Shown here: positions 25,843 to 33,826 of the stretch, piece after piece
Numbering within the stretch: position 1 is the stretch's first letter
How the letters are laid out: every line of letters begins with the position of its first letter
NCBI GenBank assembly: GCA_026003935.1
Contig: BPIE01000002.1
Span: forward strand, 62,001-126,000
Length of the DNA: 64,000 bases
Reading direction: 5' to 3'
Origin: Tepidiforma sp.
GTDB taxonomy: Bacteria; Chloroflexota; Dehalococcoidia; Tepidiformales; Tepidiformaceae
Made by a program: the position numbers and the translations under genes
The notes under the pieces: generated by a model
Databases searched by the model: none
What the model was told of the DNA's origin: nothing
The model's input: the letters and a program-made list of their open reading frames with translations, nothing else

Positions 25843-25860
25843 CCCCTCACCAGAAGGGGC
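25842..25860 (+). promoter_or_regulatory. Hairpin after the leader peptide
   Basis: 6-bp stem GCCCCT/AGGGGC with a 7-base loop, starting at the last base of the leader-peptide stop. No T-run follows, so it is not a standard terminator. Confidence 0.4.
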
Positions 25861-25947
25861 CTCCCGACGTCCTTTCCGCCATTGCCTGACGAGCACCGCG
25901 CCAGCGCGCCGCTGCCGCAGGTCCAGTTTCCACAGGGAGGAACGAGC

Positions 25948-27192
25948 ATGAGTTATGCCAAGAATCTTCGCTGCCGCGAGTGTCACCGGGAGTACCCGCT
26001 CGAAGCGCGGCATGTTTGTGATTTCTGTTTCGGGCCCGTCGAGGTCACGTATGACTACGATGCCATCCGGAAGGTAGTGACCCGCGAGCGCATCGAACGC
26101 GGGCCTGCTTCGCTGTGGCGGTACCGCGACTTCCTGCCGTGCGACGCTGATTCGGCCATCGACATCGGCGCCGGGTTCACGCCGCTCATCGAGGCCAAGA
26201 ACCTCGGGAAAGCGCTCGGGCTGAAGAAGCTGTACATCAAGAACGACACGGTGAACCCGACGTGGTCGTTCAAGGACCGGGTGGTGGCAGTCGCGAGCAG
26301 CCGCGCCCGTGAGCTGGGCTACGACAAGCTCGCGTGCGCGAGCACGGGCAACCTTGCGAACAGCGTGAGCGCCCACGCGGCTGCAGCCGGAATGGAAGCG
26401 GTGGTGTTCATCCCGCACGACCTCGAGCTGGGTAAGGTGCTTGGCTCGAGCATTTACGGTCCGACGCTCGTGAAGGTGCGCGGGAACTACGATGCCGTCA
26501 ACCGGCTCTGCGCCGAGCTGGCCGGTGCCTACAACTGGGCGTTCGTGAACGTAAACGTGCGCCCGTACTACTCGGAAGGGTCGAAGACGCTCGGTTTCGA
26601 AGTGGCAGAGCAGCTGGGCTGGCGGGCGCCTGACCACTGCGTCGTGCCCATTGCGAGCGGCTCCCTGTTCGTGAAGATCCGGAAGGGGCTGCAGGAGCTC
26701 TGGAAGGCGGGGCTCATCGACGAGCCAAAGACGCGAATGAGCGGTGCGCAGGCGACGGGCTGCTCGCCGGTTGCCACGGCCTGGCAGGAAGGCACGATGA
26801 ACTTCCGACCGCAACGCCCGAACACAATCGCCAAGTCGCTAGCCATCGGGAACCCGGCCGACGGCTACTACAGCCTCGTGCAGCTCAAGGAGACTGGCGG
26901 AGCTTGCGGAAGCGTGACGGACGAGGAGATCGTCGCGGGGATGAAGCTGCTCGCGGAAACCGAAGGGATCTTTGCCGAGACCGCGGGCGGTGTCACCATC
27001 GCTTCCCTGAAGCAGCTGACCGAACAGGGGCATATCCACCCAGACGAACTGACCGTGGCATTCATCACGGGTGCCGGGTTCAAGACCGTCGAGGCCGTCG
27101 CCGAGGCGTTGAATCCGCCGCTCGAAATCGACGCCACGATGGAGAGCTTCGACGCCGCGTACAATGCGCGGGTCGCTCAGGGGGTCGCCTGA
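25948..27192 (+). CDS. thrC: Threonine synthase (PLP), zinc-ribbon type
   Basis: A 414-residue PLP enzyme of the threonine-synthase fold. An N-terminal zinc ribbon (CRECH and CDFCFG, residues 10-33) precedes the catalytic core. The PLP lysine is in PTWSFKDR (about Lys108). Substrate/PLP strings are CASTGNLANSVSAHAAAAG and VVPIASGSLF. The canonical reaction is O-phosphohomoserine to threonine. Because the operon is under a SAM-I riboswitch and carries a sulfur-carrier gene, an alternative is that this enzyme forms homocysteine from O-phosphohomoserine using protein-bound sulfur (inference). AGGGAGG 7 bases before the ATG sets the start. The stop overlaps the next ATG (TGATG). Confidence 0.88.
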   Translation: MSYAKNLRCRECHREYPLEARHVCDFCFGPVEVTYDYDAIRKVVTRERIERGPASLWRYRDFLPCDADSAIDIGAGFTPLIEAKNLGKALGLKKLYIKNDTVNPTWSFKDRVVAVASSRARELGYDKLACASTGNLANSVSAHAAAAGMEAVVFIPHDLELGKVLGSSIYGPTLVKVRGNYDAVNRLCAELAGAYNWAFVNVNVRPYYSEGSKTLGFEVAEQLGWRAPDHCVVPIASGSLFVKIRKGLQELWKAGLIDEPKTRMSGAQATGCSPVATAWQEGTMNFRPQRPNTIAKSLAIGNPADGYYSLVQLKETGGACGSVTDEEIVAGMKLLAETEGIFAETAGGVTIASLKQLTEQGHIHPDELTVAFITGAGFKTVEAVAEALNPPLEIDATMESFDAAYNARVAQGVA

Positions 27193-27434
27193 TGGCCGTG
27201 AAGCGCGTGCGGTTTACCTTTCCCGAGAACCTGATCCGCGAGCCGATCATTTATCGCCTCGGCCACGAGTTCCGCGTCATCACGAATGTACGGATGGCTG
27301 ACGTCGACGAGAAGACCGGCTGGGTGGTGCTCGAGCTCGAGGGTGACCCGGACGAGATTGAGCGCAGCATCGCCTGGGCGCAGGAGCGCGGCGTCCGCGT
27401 CGACCCCGTCACCGGTGACGTTGTGGAAGGCTGA
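27192..27434 (+). CDS. NIL domain protein
   Basis: An 80-residue protein with a NIL domain, the ferredoxin-like fold found at the C-terminus of the methionine transporter ATPase MetN and in sulfur-assimilation proteins. Visible marks are RFTFPENLIREPIIYRLG (residues 7-24), the signature containing the NLIREP-type motif that names the family. A VVLELEGDPDEIERSIAWA segment follows. In MetN the domain binds methionine; a free-standing NIL protein next to a sulfur carrier may sense or bind a sulfur amino acid. It overlaps the threonine synthase stop by one base and is followed after 78 bases by the sulfur-carrier gene. Confidence 0.88.
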   Translation: MAVKRVRFTFPENLIREPIIYRLGHEFRVITNVRMADVDEKTGWVVLELEGDPDEIERSIAWAQERGVRVDPVTGDVVEG

Positions 27435-27512
27435 GCCCCATCGGCCATCGGCGGGGCGCTGCCAGCCCGGCATTCTGACATCTCTGCAGATACCCACAGG
27501 AAGGAATTTCTC

Positions 27513-27794
27513 GTGCCCATCACTGTCCGCATTCCGCAGCCGCTCCGCCCACTGACGGGCAACCAGTCGACCGTGACCGCCGATGGCTCCACGCTGGAGG
27601 CGCTGGTGGCGAACCTTGAATCCGCCTATCCCGGCATCCGCGAGCGAATGGTCGACGAGACCGGCCAAATTCGGCGGTTCGTGAATATTTATGTGAACGG
27701 CGACGACGTGCGGTTCCTCGACGGCCTGTCGACGGCGCTGAAGGACGGCGACGAGGTGAGCATCGTCCCGGCGGTGGCCGGCGGCTCGGCCTGA
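27513..27794 (+). CDS. MoaD/ThiS-family sulfur-carrier protein
   Basis: A 93-residue ubiquitin-fold protein starting with GTG after AGGAAGG. The fold marks are VRIPQPLRPLTG, GSTLEALVANLESAYPGI, FVNIYVNGDDVR and the C-terminal DGDEVSIVPAVAGGSA. Sulfur carriers become thiocarboxylated on a terminal Gly-Gly; here Gly-Gly is followed by Ser-Ala, so two residues must be removed first, as in QbsE- and HcyS-type precursors that need a JAMM protease. The carrier could provide sulfur to the neighbouring PLP enzyme. It resembles mycobacterial CysO in the VPAVAGG ending. No adenylating enzyme or JAMM protease lies in the window. Confidence 0.88.
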   Translation: MPITVRIPQPLRPLTGNQSTVTADGSTLEALVANLESAYPGIRERMVDETGQIRRFVNIYVNGDDVRFLDGLSTALKDGDEVSIVPAVAGGSA

Positions 27795-27805
27795 GCACAG
27801 GCCGC

Positions 27806-30256
27806 TCAGGCGTTGCGGACGGCTTCTTCCAGCCGCGCCGTAGCCTCCTGGTAGGAGATGCCGGGCTCGAAGCGAATTGGCTCGCCAATGCTCACCCGCA
27901 CGCGCGCCCGTGGGTGGGGCAGCCACTTCCCTTCATAGAATCCGGGGCGGAGCACGTCGATCCGCATCGGGAGCACGGGTACGCCAGTCTCGACGGCGAG
28001 GAGTCCCGTTCCTGATTTGAAGGGCTGCATCGGGCCGATGACGGTCAGCTTGCCTTCCGGGAAGATGAGGACGTTCCAGCCCTCACCGAGCATCTTCGCG
28101 ACGTATTCGAGGCTTTCCCGCACCCCCGAGCCCTCCTTGGCGAAGGGGAAAGCGTTTCCGAGAAGACTTGCGAAGAAGCCGCGCAGCCGGTTGCCGAAGA
28201 TATCGCTGGCTGCGGCAGCGATGGCAACGCGGCGCCTGAAGCTGGGCGGCATGCTCCGCAGCAGCATGGCCTGGTCGAGGTGCATGTTGTGGTTCGAGAT
28301 GATGAGGCAGGGCTGCTGGACGGCGGCAAACCGTTCTCGACCGCGCACCTCGACGCTGTAGCCGATGCGAAGCAGGGGAAACACGAACCACGAGAGGAGC
28401 GCCTGCCGGAGCCACTGGACGGTGCGCCACCGCGGCCAGGCGGGAAACTTGCGGATGCGGACCCTGCGTTCGCCTTTTGCTACCATGCGCCGAAGCTCAC
28501 CGATGGTAGTCTGCGGGCCGACTTCGGCATCGTCCACGTACACGCCGAGGTCGTCCTCGATCGCCGACAGGAGCTCGACCCGGGCGAGTGAATCGAGGCC
28601 GAGGTCGGGGCCGAGGTTGACGGAGTCGGCCAGCGCCGCACCAGTGCGGGAAAGCGCCGCGATGATGCGGAGGAGGGGATCATCGGAGTCAACCACGGCT
28701 TGTGCGGGCGGCGGCTGGTGTTCGCGAAGGTAGGCCTCTACGAGCGGCCGCCGAACCTTGAGCGTGTGGGTCCGCGGAAAGTCAGGCTCGGGCCAGACGG
28801 TCCAGCCGAGGACTTGCTGGCGGGCATCGAGGGCCTCGTTGGCGCGCCGGACGGCCTCGGCAGCGGCGCCGGGCTGCGCCTCGACGACCACGGCGTGGAG
28901 CCGCACCTGTCCCTCGACCGTCAGCCCAAGAACCACGGCATCGGTGACCCCGGGCTGGCGCCGGAGGACGGTTTCGATGTCTTCGGGATAGACGTTCTGG
29001 CCGTCGGAAAGGACGATGAGGTCCTTCTTACGCCCCTTGAGGTAGAGGTAGCCGTCCTCGAGGTAGCCCAGGTCGCCGGTGCGGTACCAGTCGCCGTCGA
29101 AGGCCGCCGCGGTGGCCTCGGGCGATTGCCAGTAGCCCGGGAAGACGTTTTCCCCGCGGGTGAGTACTTCGCCATCCTCCGCGATGCGTACCTGCTGACC
29201 GGGAAGGGGACGGCCGACACTCCCGATGCGGCGGTCTTCGCGAGGATTGATCGAAACGATGGGGGCGCACTCGGTCGTGCCATAGCCTTCGACGACCGCG
29301 ACGCCCATCGTCTCCCATTTGAGCTGCACCTCGGGGTCGATCGCGGCCCCGCCGGTCGCCACGAAGTCGAGGGCGCCGCCGAACCGGGAAAGCACAGGGC
29401 GGAAGAGAAGCCGCCTCACCCGCGCGGGGAGGGGCTGGGCGACGTGGCGGAGCGTGCGCAGGAGGCCCAGTCGATGACGGGCCTCCGCTTCACGTTCGAT
29501 GCCCGCCATCAGCAGGCTCAGCACCTGCGGCACGCCGATAATGACGGTCGGCTTCCACTCCTGCATCGTTCGGCTTAGGGAGGCTGGCTGGCGGCTTGAG
29601 GGATAGCAGACCGCAGCGCCAGCGGCCAGCGGAGCGAAGCAGCCAGCGGTTTGCTCGAACATGTGGCTCAGAGGCAGAAGCGAGAGCATGCGCGTGCCGG
29701 GCCCGATGTCAATGGCGGCAAGGCCTGCCTCGACATTGGCCACGATGTTCCGGTGCGTGAGCATCACGCCCTTCGGGTCGCCGGTCGTGCCGCTGGTGAA
29801 GATAATCTCGGCAAGGTCCGCGCCGGCCAGGGGCGGGCCCTCGAATCGGCCATCCGCGGGGGGCCGAGCATCGTCGAGCACGAGGATGGGGAACTCGAAG
29901 CGCTCGAGCTGCGCTGCCTGAGCGCGCCCTGCAAGGGCGAGCTTCGGTTCGACGCGGGCAATCACCCGCTCTACGAATTCCGGTGAGCTGCGGACGTCGA
30001 GGGGGACGAGCACTCCGCCGGCGATGAACGTGCCGAACATTGCTGCGACCCACTCGGGCTGGTTGGGCGCCCAGGCGATGACCCGGTCGCCGGGCGAGAG
30101 TCCCATGCCCGTGAACATGCGGGCATACCCCTGCGCGCGCTGACCAAGGGCGGAATAGGTGTAACGGGTGGTTCGAACGCCCGCGCGCATGGTGAGCGCG
30201 AGGCGCTCGGGGTAGCGCTCGGCGGAGCGTGCCAGGAGTTCCGGCAGCGTGTTCAT
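27806..30256 (-). CDS. Triple fusion: AMP-dependent acyl ligase, ACP and PlsC acyltransferase
   Basis: An 816-residue protein with three domains. Residues 1 to about 500 form an acyl-activating enzyme: P-loop FTSGTTGDPKGVMLTH (about 149-164), GYGTTECAP, YRTGDLGYLEDGYL and GRKKDLIVLSDGQNVYPE. Residues about 520-595 are an acyl-carrier domain with DLGLDSLARVELL, whose Ser would take the phosphopantetheine. Residues about 610-816 are a PlsC-type acyltransferase: ISNHNMHLDQAM (HxxxxD) and FPEGK. The enzyme could activate a fatty acid, load it on its own ACP and pass it to an acceptor such as a lysophospholipid (inference). The gene overlaps the MBL hydrolase upstream by four bases. Confidence 0.92.
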   Translation of the reverse strand: MNTLPELLARSAERYPERLALTMRAGVRTTRYTYSALGQRAQGYARMFTGMGLSPGDRVIAWAPNQPEWVAAMFGTFIAGGVLVPLDVRSSPEFVERVIARVEPKLALAGRAQAAQLERFEFPILVLDDARPPADGRFEGPPLAGADLAEIIFTSGTTGDPKGVMLTHRNIVANVEAGLAAIDIGPGTRMLSLLPLSHMFEQTAGCFAPLAAGAAVCYPSSRQPASLSRTMQEWKPTVIIGVPQVLSLLMAGIEREAEARHRLGLLRTLRHVAQPLPARVRRLLFRPVLSRFGGALDFVATGGAAIDPEVQLKWETMGVAVVEGYGTTECAPIVSINPREDRRIGSVGRPLPGQQVRIAEDGEVLTRGENVFPGYWQSPEATAAAFDGDWYRTGDLGYLEDGYLYLKGRKKDLIVLSDGQNVYPEDIETVLRRQPGVTDAVVLGLTVEGQVRLHAVVVEAQPGAAAEAVRRANEALDARQQVLGWTVWPEPDFPRTHTLKVRRPLVEAYLREHQPPPAQAVVDSDDPLLRIIAALSRTGAALADSVNLGPDLGLDSLARVELLSAIEDDLGVYVDDAEVGPQTTIGELRRMVAKGERRVRIRKFPAWPRWRTVQWLRQALLSWFVFPLLRIGYSVEVRGRERFAAVQQPCLIISNHNMHLDQAMLLRSMPPSFRRRVAIAAAASDIFGNRLRGFFASLLGNAFPFAKEGSGVRESLEYVAKMLGEGWNVLIFPEGKLTVIGPMQPFKSGTGLLAVETGVPVLPMRIDVLRPGFYEGKWLPHPRARVRVSIGEPIRFEPGISYQEATARLEEAVRNA

Positions 30257-31023
30257 GCGGGGAGCGAGCGGACGAATTCGCGGACGCGCCGGTCGGCATC
30301 GCGCACGATGGGGCGGAAGTGACTGAAGCAGAGGGTGTCAAACTCGAGCTCGGCGAGCCGACGGATGGAGTCTGCCGCCTGTGCCATGTCCTGCGTGAAA
30401 AGGCGATGGGGGAGCATCAGCCGCCCAAAGCGATACTGCATTGCGTCGCCCACGATGAGTGCGCCGCGCTGTGGGAAGTAGAGCGCAATGGAGCCAGGGG
30501 TGTGACCGGGAGCATGCACGATGCGCATCCCACCGAGGACCGGAAACTCATCGCCGTCGCGCAGATAGACGTCGATGCGGGCGCGGCCGGGGTCCACCCA
30601 CTGCAGATAGGGCTCGGAGATGCGGGCGAGCAGCGGGTGGGTGAACGGGTTGGGAAGCGGGTCGTCGCTTTCGATGTGGTGGGCTTCGGCGAGATGTATG
30701 CCCGTCCGGGCCGGGACCCAGCGCTGCAGCTCAGGAAGGCCGCCCACGTGGTCGAGGTGGCTGTGCGTGATGACGATGTCCGCAATGTCGTCCGGGGAGC
30801 GGCCGAGCTCCCGGACCGTCTCGAGGATTCGCTCACCGGAGCCGGGCGCACCGGTATCGATGACGGTGATGCGGTCTTCGGCGATGAGATACGAGCGGGA
30901 TGCGCGTGTTCGGACCTGGTAGAGGCCCGGGAGAACTTCGACAAACGGTCGGAACGGCACAGGCCGAAGGTCTTGCCACCGCTCCTGCCAGGAGACGCGA
31001 CGAACGCCGGCGGGGTGAGTCAT
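30253..31023 (-). CDS. MBL-fold metallo-hydrolase
   Basis: A 256-residue metallo-beta-lactamase-fold hydrolase. Zn ligands are in ITHSHLDHVGG (HxHxDH), HAPGHTPGS, IVGDAM and FSHFRPI. The overall length and TPGS motif suggest a hydroxyacylglutathione hydrolase or thioesterase-like activity; substrate unknown. Its stop overlaps the start of the acyl-ligase fusion by four bases (ATGA), so it is the first gene of that two-gene unit. A 35-residue longer frame exists, but the ATG at 31023 is closer to the family start. Confidence 0.9.
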   Translation of the reverse strand: MTHPAGVRRVSWQERWQDLRPVPFRPFVEVLPGLYQVRTRASRSYLIAEDRITVIDTGAPGSGERILETVRELGRSPDDIADIVITHSHLDHVGGLPELQRWVPARTGIHLAEAHHIESDDPLPNPFTHPLLARISEPYLQWVDPGRARIDVYLRDGDEFPVLGGMRIVHAPGHTPGSIALYFPQRGALIVGDAMQYRFGRLMLPHRLFTQDMAQAADSIRRLAELEFDTLCFSHFRPIVRDADRRVREFVRSLPA

Positions 31024-31210
31024 GACGGGGAGAGGATACCAGCAAGGGGGCGGTGCGGTGGCCGGCCGGAGGGCAGATGGAAGCAGAGCAGTAGGAGAAG
31101 GGACAGAACCGAAAGCCGGCCACCGCACCCGGGTGGGACAATGTGAAGGCTATCACGAGCGGCTCGGTCTCGGAAGGTTGTGGGCGATTGAAGTTTTCGC
31201 GCGGACCAAT

Positions 31211-31224
31211 TGAGCGCACGCTCA
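31211..31224. promoter_or_regulatory. Palindromic candidate operator 1
   Basis: TGAGCG and CGCTCA arms around two central bases; perfect 6+6 palindrome of the TetR-operator type, upstream of the acyl-CoA dehydrogenase promoter. Confidence 0.5.
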
Positions 31225-31230
31225 CCAAAC

Positions 31231-31245
31231 GCGAACGGCGTTCGC
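31231..31245. promoter_or_regulatory. Palindromic candidate operator 2
   Basis: GCGAACG and CGTTCGC arms around one central base; perfect 7+7 palindrome abutting the candidate -35 at 31246. Confidence 0.5.
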
Positions 31246-31274
31246 TTGCAGGCGGGTACCGGTTCGTCCACAAT
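31246..31274 (+). promoter_or_regulatory. Candidate promoter of the acyl-CoA dehydrogenase
   Basis: -35 TTGCAG (31246-31251), 17-base spacer, -10 CACAAT (31269-31274). Predicted start about 50 bases before the gene. The two palindromes lie immediately upstream. The 309-bp divergent gap (31024-31332) holds no other evident feature. Confidence 0.55.
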
Positions 31275-31332
31275 CGGGAAACGCAGCTCCCCGGAGCAAC
31301 CGACAGCAGCTTTCGAAGAAGAAGGACATCCC

Positions 31333-32490
31333 ATGGCGATCAATCTCGGAGACAACGAACGCGAGGCGGCGTGGCGCAAAGAAGTGCGCGAGTTCATTGA
31401 GAAGGAGGCCCCCGCCGCGCTGCGCTCGGGCGGCGAGGGCGGTGAGGGCAGCCTATTTGCCCGGATGGGCGCCATCAAGGAGTGGCGCGACAAGCTGGCT
31501 GCCAAGGGCTGGATTGCGCCGGCCTGGCCGAAGAAGTACGGCGGCGCGGACATGACCGTCGTCGAGCAGTTCATCATGAACGAGGAGTTCGCCGAGGCTG
31601 GCGTGCCGGCCAACGTCGGCGGATTCGGCGTGATGATGATTGGCCCAACGCTCATCGAGCACGGGACGGAGGAGCAGAAGGAAGAGCACCTCGGCAAGAT
31701 CCTTCGCGGCGAAGTCATCTGGTGCCAGGGCTACAGCGAGCCCGGCGCGGGTTCAGACCTTGCGAGCCTTCAGACGCGGGCGGTTCGCGACGGCGACGAC
31801 TATGTGATCAATGGCCAGAAGATCTGGACGACCGGAGCCCAGTTTGCCGACTGGATGTACATGCTCGTCCGGACGGACCCGGATGCACCGAAACACCGCG
31901 GCATCACCTATCTGCTGGTTGATATGAAGTCGCCGGGTATTACGGTCCGGCCGCTGACGACGCTGGCAGGGACGCAGACGTTCAATGAGGTGTTCTTCGA
32001 GGACGTGCGCGTCCCGGTGAAGAACCGGGTGGGTGAGGAGAACCGGGGGTGGTACGTTGGGACCACAACGCTCGACTTCGAGCGGTCGTCGATCGGCTCG
32101 GCGGTGGGTATCCGCAAGCAGCTCGAGGGCCTGATGCGGCAGGCGAAAGAAGGCAAAGAGGCGAAGTTCCGGAGTGACACCGTGCGGCGGGAGTTCGCCG
32201 ACCGCTGGATCGAGGCCGAGGTGGCCAAGATGCTCAGTTACCGGGTTGTCTCGATGCAGGCTGCGGGCAAGATCCCGAACCACGAGGCGAGCATGTGCAA
32301 GCTGTTCACGAGCGAGCTGAGCCAGCGCATCGCCAATCTCTCGATGCACCTGTACGGCATGTACGGAAACATCCGGAACCGGGCGTCGATGGGGTACATG
32401 CAATCGGTTTCTGCGACCATCGCTGGCGGCACCACCGAGGTCCAGAAGAACATCATCGCGACGCGGGGGCTCGGGCTCCCGCGCGGCTAG
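31333..32490 (+). CDS. Acyl-CoA dehydrogenase
   Basis: A 385-residue FAD acyl-CoA dehydrogenase starting MAINLGDNEREAAWRKEVRE. Family strings: WCQGYSEPGAGSDLASLQT (about 122-140; the substrate/FAD loop), INGQKIWTTGAQFADWMY and the C-terminal YMQSVSATIAGGTTEVQKNI with the ETF-facing region. The IAGGTTEVQKNIIA ending is typical of the FadE17/25-like long-chain and steroid-side-chain group. GAAGAAGGAC lies upstream as ribosome site. Regulation by a TetR-type repressor is suggested by the palindromes upstream. Confidence 0.94.
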   Translation: MAINLGDNEREAAWRKEVREFIEKEAPAALRSGGEGGEGSLFARMGAIKEWRDKLAAKGWIAPAWPKKYGGADMTVVEQFIMNEEFAEAGVPANVGGFGVMMIGPTLIEHGTEEQKEEHLGKILRGEVIWCQGYSEPGAGSDLASLQTRAVRDGDDYVINGQKIWTTGAQFADWMYMLVRTDPDAPKHRGITYLLVDMKSPGITVRPLTTLAGTQTFNEVFFEDVRVPVKNRVGEENRGWYVGTTTLDFERSSIGSAVGIRKQLEGLMRQAKEGKEAKFRSDTVRREFADRWIEAEVAKMLSYRVVSMQAAGKIPNHEASMCKLFTSELSQRIANLSMHLYGMYGNIRNRASMGYMQSVSATIAGGTTEVQKNIIATRGLGLPRG

Positions 32491-32517
32491 GCAGTCCTCC
32501 ACAGCAGCGCAAACCGA

Positions 32518-32546
32518 GCGCCCCGCGACGCAAGGTCGCGGGGCGC
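32518..32546. terminator. Terminator hairpin after the acyl-CoA dehydrogenase
   Basis: 12-bp perfect stem (GCGCCCCGCGAC with GTCGCGGGGCGC) and a 5-base loop, with no strong T-tract on the plus strand. Confidence 0.6.
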
Positions 32547-32564
32547 CCCCGTCTTCGGGCGGAA

Positions 32565-32592
32565 TCGACAGGACGCCGCTCCGGGGGATAAT
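32565..32592 (+). promoter_or_regulatory. Candidate promoter of the GT2 gene
   Basis: -35 TCGACA (32565-32570), 16-base spacer, -10 GATAAT (32587-32592). The -10 overlaps the first possible ATG, so transcription would begin near 32599, at an in-frame GTG (32600). Confidence 0.5.
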
Positions 32593-33826
32593 GGCCCCCG
32601 TGGCGACGGCGTTTCGCTCGCTGACCCGGGTTCTGTTCGCGGCAGAGCTGCTGATGCTCGCGGTCTCGCTGTACCAGTCGGCGATCACGGCTGCCGGCTA
32701 CGCCCGGCGCGGGCGCCCGCGCCTCCCGGCGCCGCCAACCTGGCGTCCGCGCTTTGCGCTGGTTGCGTGCGCGCGGGACGAAGAGGCTGTCATCAGCAGG
32801 GTCGTCAGCGACCTTCTCGCCCAGGAATACCCAGCGGAGCTGCGGGACGTGTTCGTCGTTGCCCACAACTGCACCGACGGCACGGCGGCAGCTGCGATGA
32901 CGGCTGGAGCCCGGGTCATAGAAACGGCTTCGGACACCCCCGGCAAGGCGTGGGCCATCCGGGGTGCTCTGGCCTCCATCGGCGAGGGGTACGACTACGT
33001 TGGCATCTTCGACGCGGATGCACGGGTAGAGCCGGGGCTCCTGCGTGCGGTCGCCAGGCGCGGACCGGATGCGCGGTGTCTCCAGGCCGAGACGGTTCCC
33101 ATCGAGGATGCGGAGTGGACCGCCGAGGGGTACGGATTCGGGCGCAAGGCGCGGAATCTGTTCTGGTGGCGCCCGCGGGAAGCGCTCGGTCTCGGGACGA
33201 CCATCAGCGGGTGCGGGTGGTTCATCAAGCCGAGCGTGCTGCGGGAAGAGCTCCGCCGGGTCGAAACGCTGACGGAGGACCTCGAGCTCACCGTCCTGCT
33301 GGCACTGCGCGGGATTCGGGTGGTGTACGTTCCGGAGGCGCGCGTGGCGGTCGGCGAACCGCGCGACCTAGGCACGTCGATACGTCAGCGGCTCCGATGG
33401 GTTCGGGGGCACCTCCTCGTGCTGCGGCGGCTGTGGCCGGCGCTCGTGCGACGAGCCGCTGGGGGCGACCCGGCCGCGCTCGACCTCGCGGTCTACCTCG
33501 TAGCGCCGACACGGATGCTGACTCGCCTCGGCGCTAGCATCGCCGCGGTGCATTCGCTGACGGGCCTGCCGGGAGCTTTGCCCCGCGCGGTTTCGCTCCC
33601 GACGGCTGCTGCGGAGTGGGGCATCCCGGCCTGGATAGCGTGGCGGGAGCGGCTGCTCCCAGTCAGCCGCCGTGGATTTGAGCTGGCAATTCGTCACAGC
33701 CTGCTGAGCATGCTCTGGTTCCCTATCGGCGCGTGGGCGATGCTCACCGTACGGGTGCAGGCGTGGGCTCCAGCGCGGAGGACGTCGACGGAGGTGCCGC
33801 GTGGCGAACCCGCTGCGGGCCGCTGA
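32591..33826 (+). CDS. Membrane glycosyltransferase, family 2
   Basis: A 411-residue processive-type GT2. An N-terminal TM (about 12-32) is followed by the GT-A domain: LVACARDEEAVISRVV, FDADA (the DxD metal site, about 139-143), GCGWF, TLTEDLELTV (TED) and RQRLRWVRGH (the QxxRW motif). Two or three C-terminal TM segments follow. It probably transfers a sugar from a nucleotide donor to a lipid or growing glycan. Start: the ATG at 32591 overlaps a good -10, so the GTG at 32600 (Val4), read from a leaderless mRNA, is more likely. The next gene overlaps by 26 bases. Confidence 0.88.
   Translation: MAPVATAFRSLTRVLFAAELLMLAVSLYQSAITAAGYARRGRPRLPAPPTWRPRFALVACARDEEAVISRVVSDLLAQEYPAELRDVFVVAHNCTDGTAAAAMTAGARVIETASDTPGKAWAIRGALASIGEGYDYVGIFDADARVEPGLLRAVARRGPDARCLQAETVPIEDAEWTAEGYGFGRKARNLFWWRPREALGLGTTISGCGWFIKPSVLREELRRVETLTEDLELTVLLALRGIRVVYVPEARVAVGEPRDLGTSIRQRLRWVRGHLLVLRRLWPALVRRAAGGDPAALDLAVYLVAPTRMLTRLGASIAAVHSLTGLPGALPRAVSLPTAAAEWGIPAWIAWRERLLPVSRRGFELAIRHSLLSMLWFPIGAWAMLTVRVQAWAPARRTSTEVPRGEPAAGR

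Noticed and set aside
23869-26814. 981-codon minus-strand frame
   Set aside because: Antisense to crotonase, lipoprotein, riboswitch and thrC; composition is His/Arg-rich shadow sequence.
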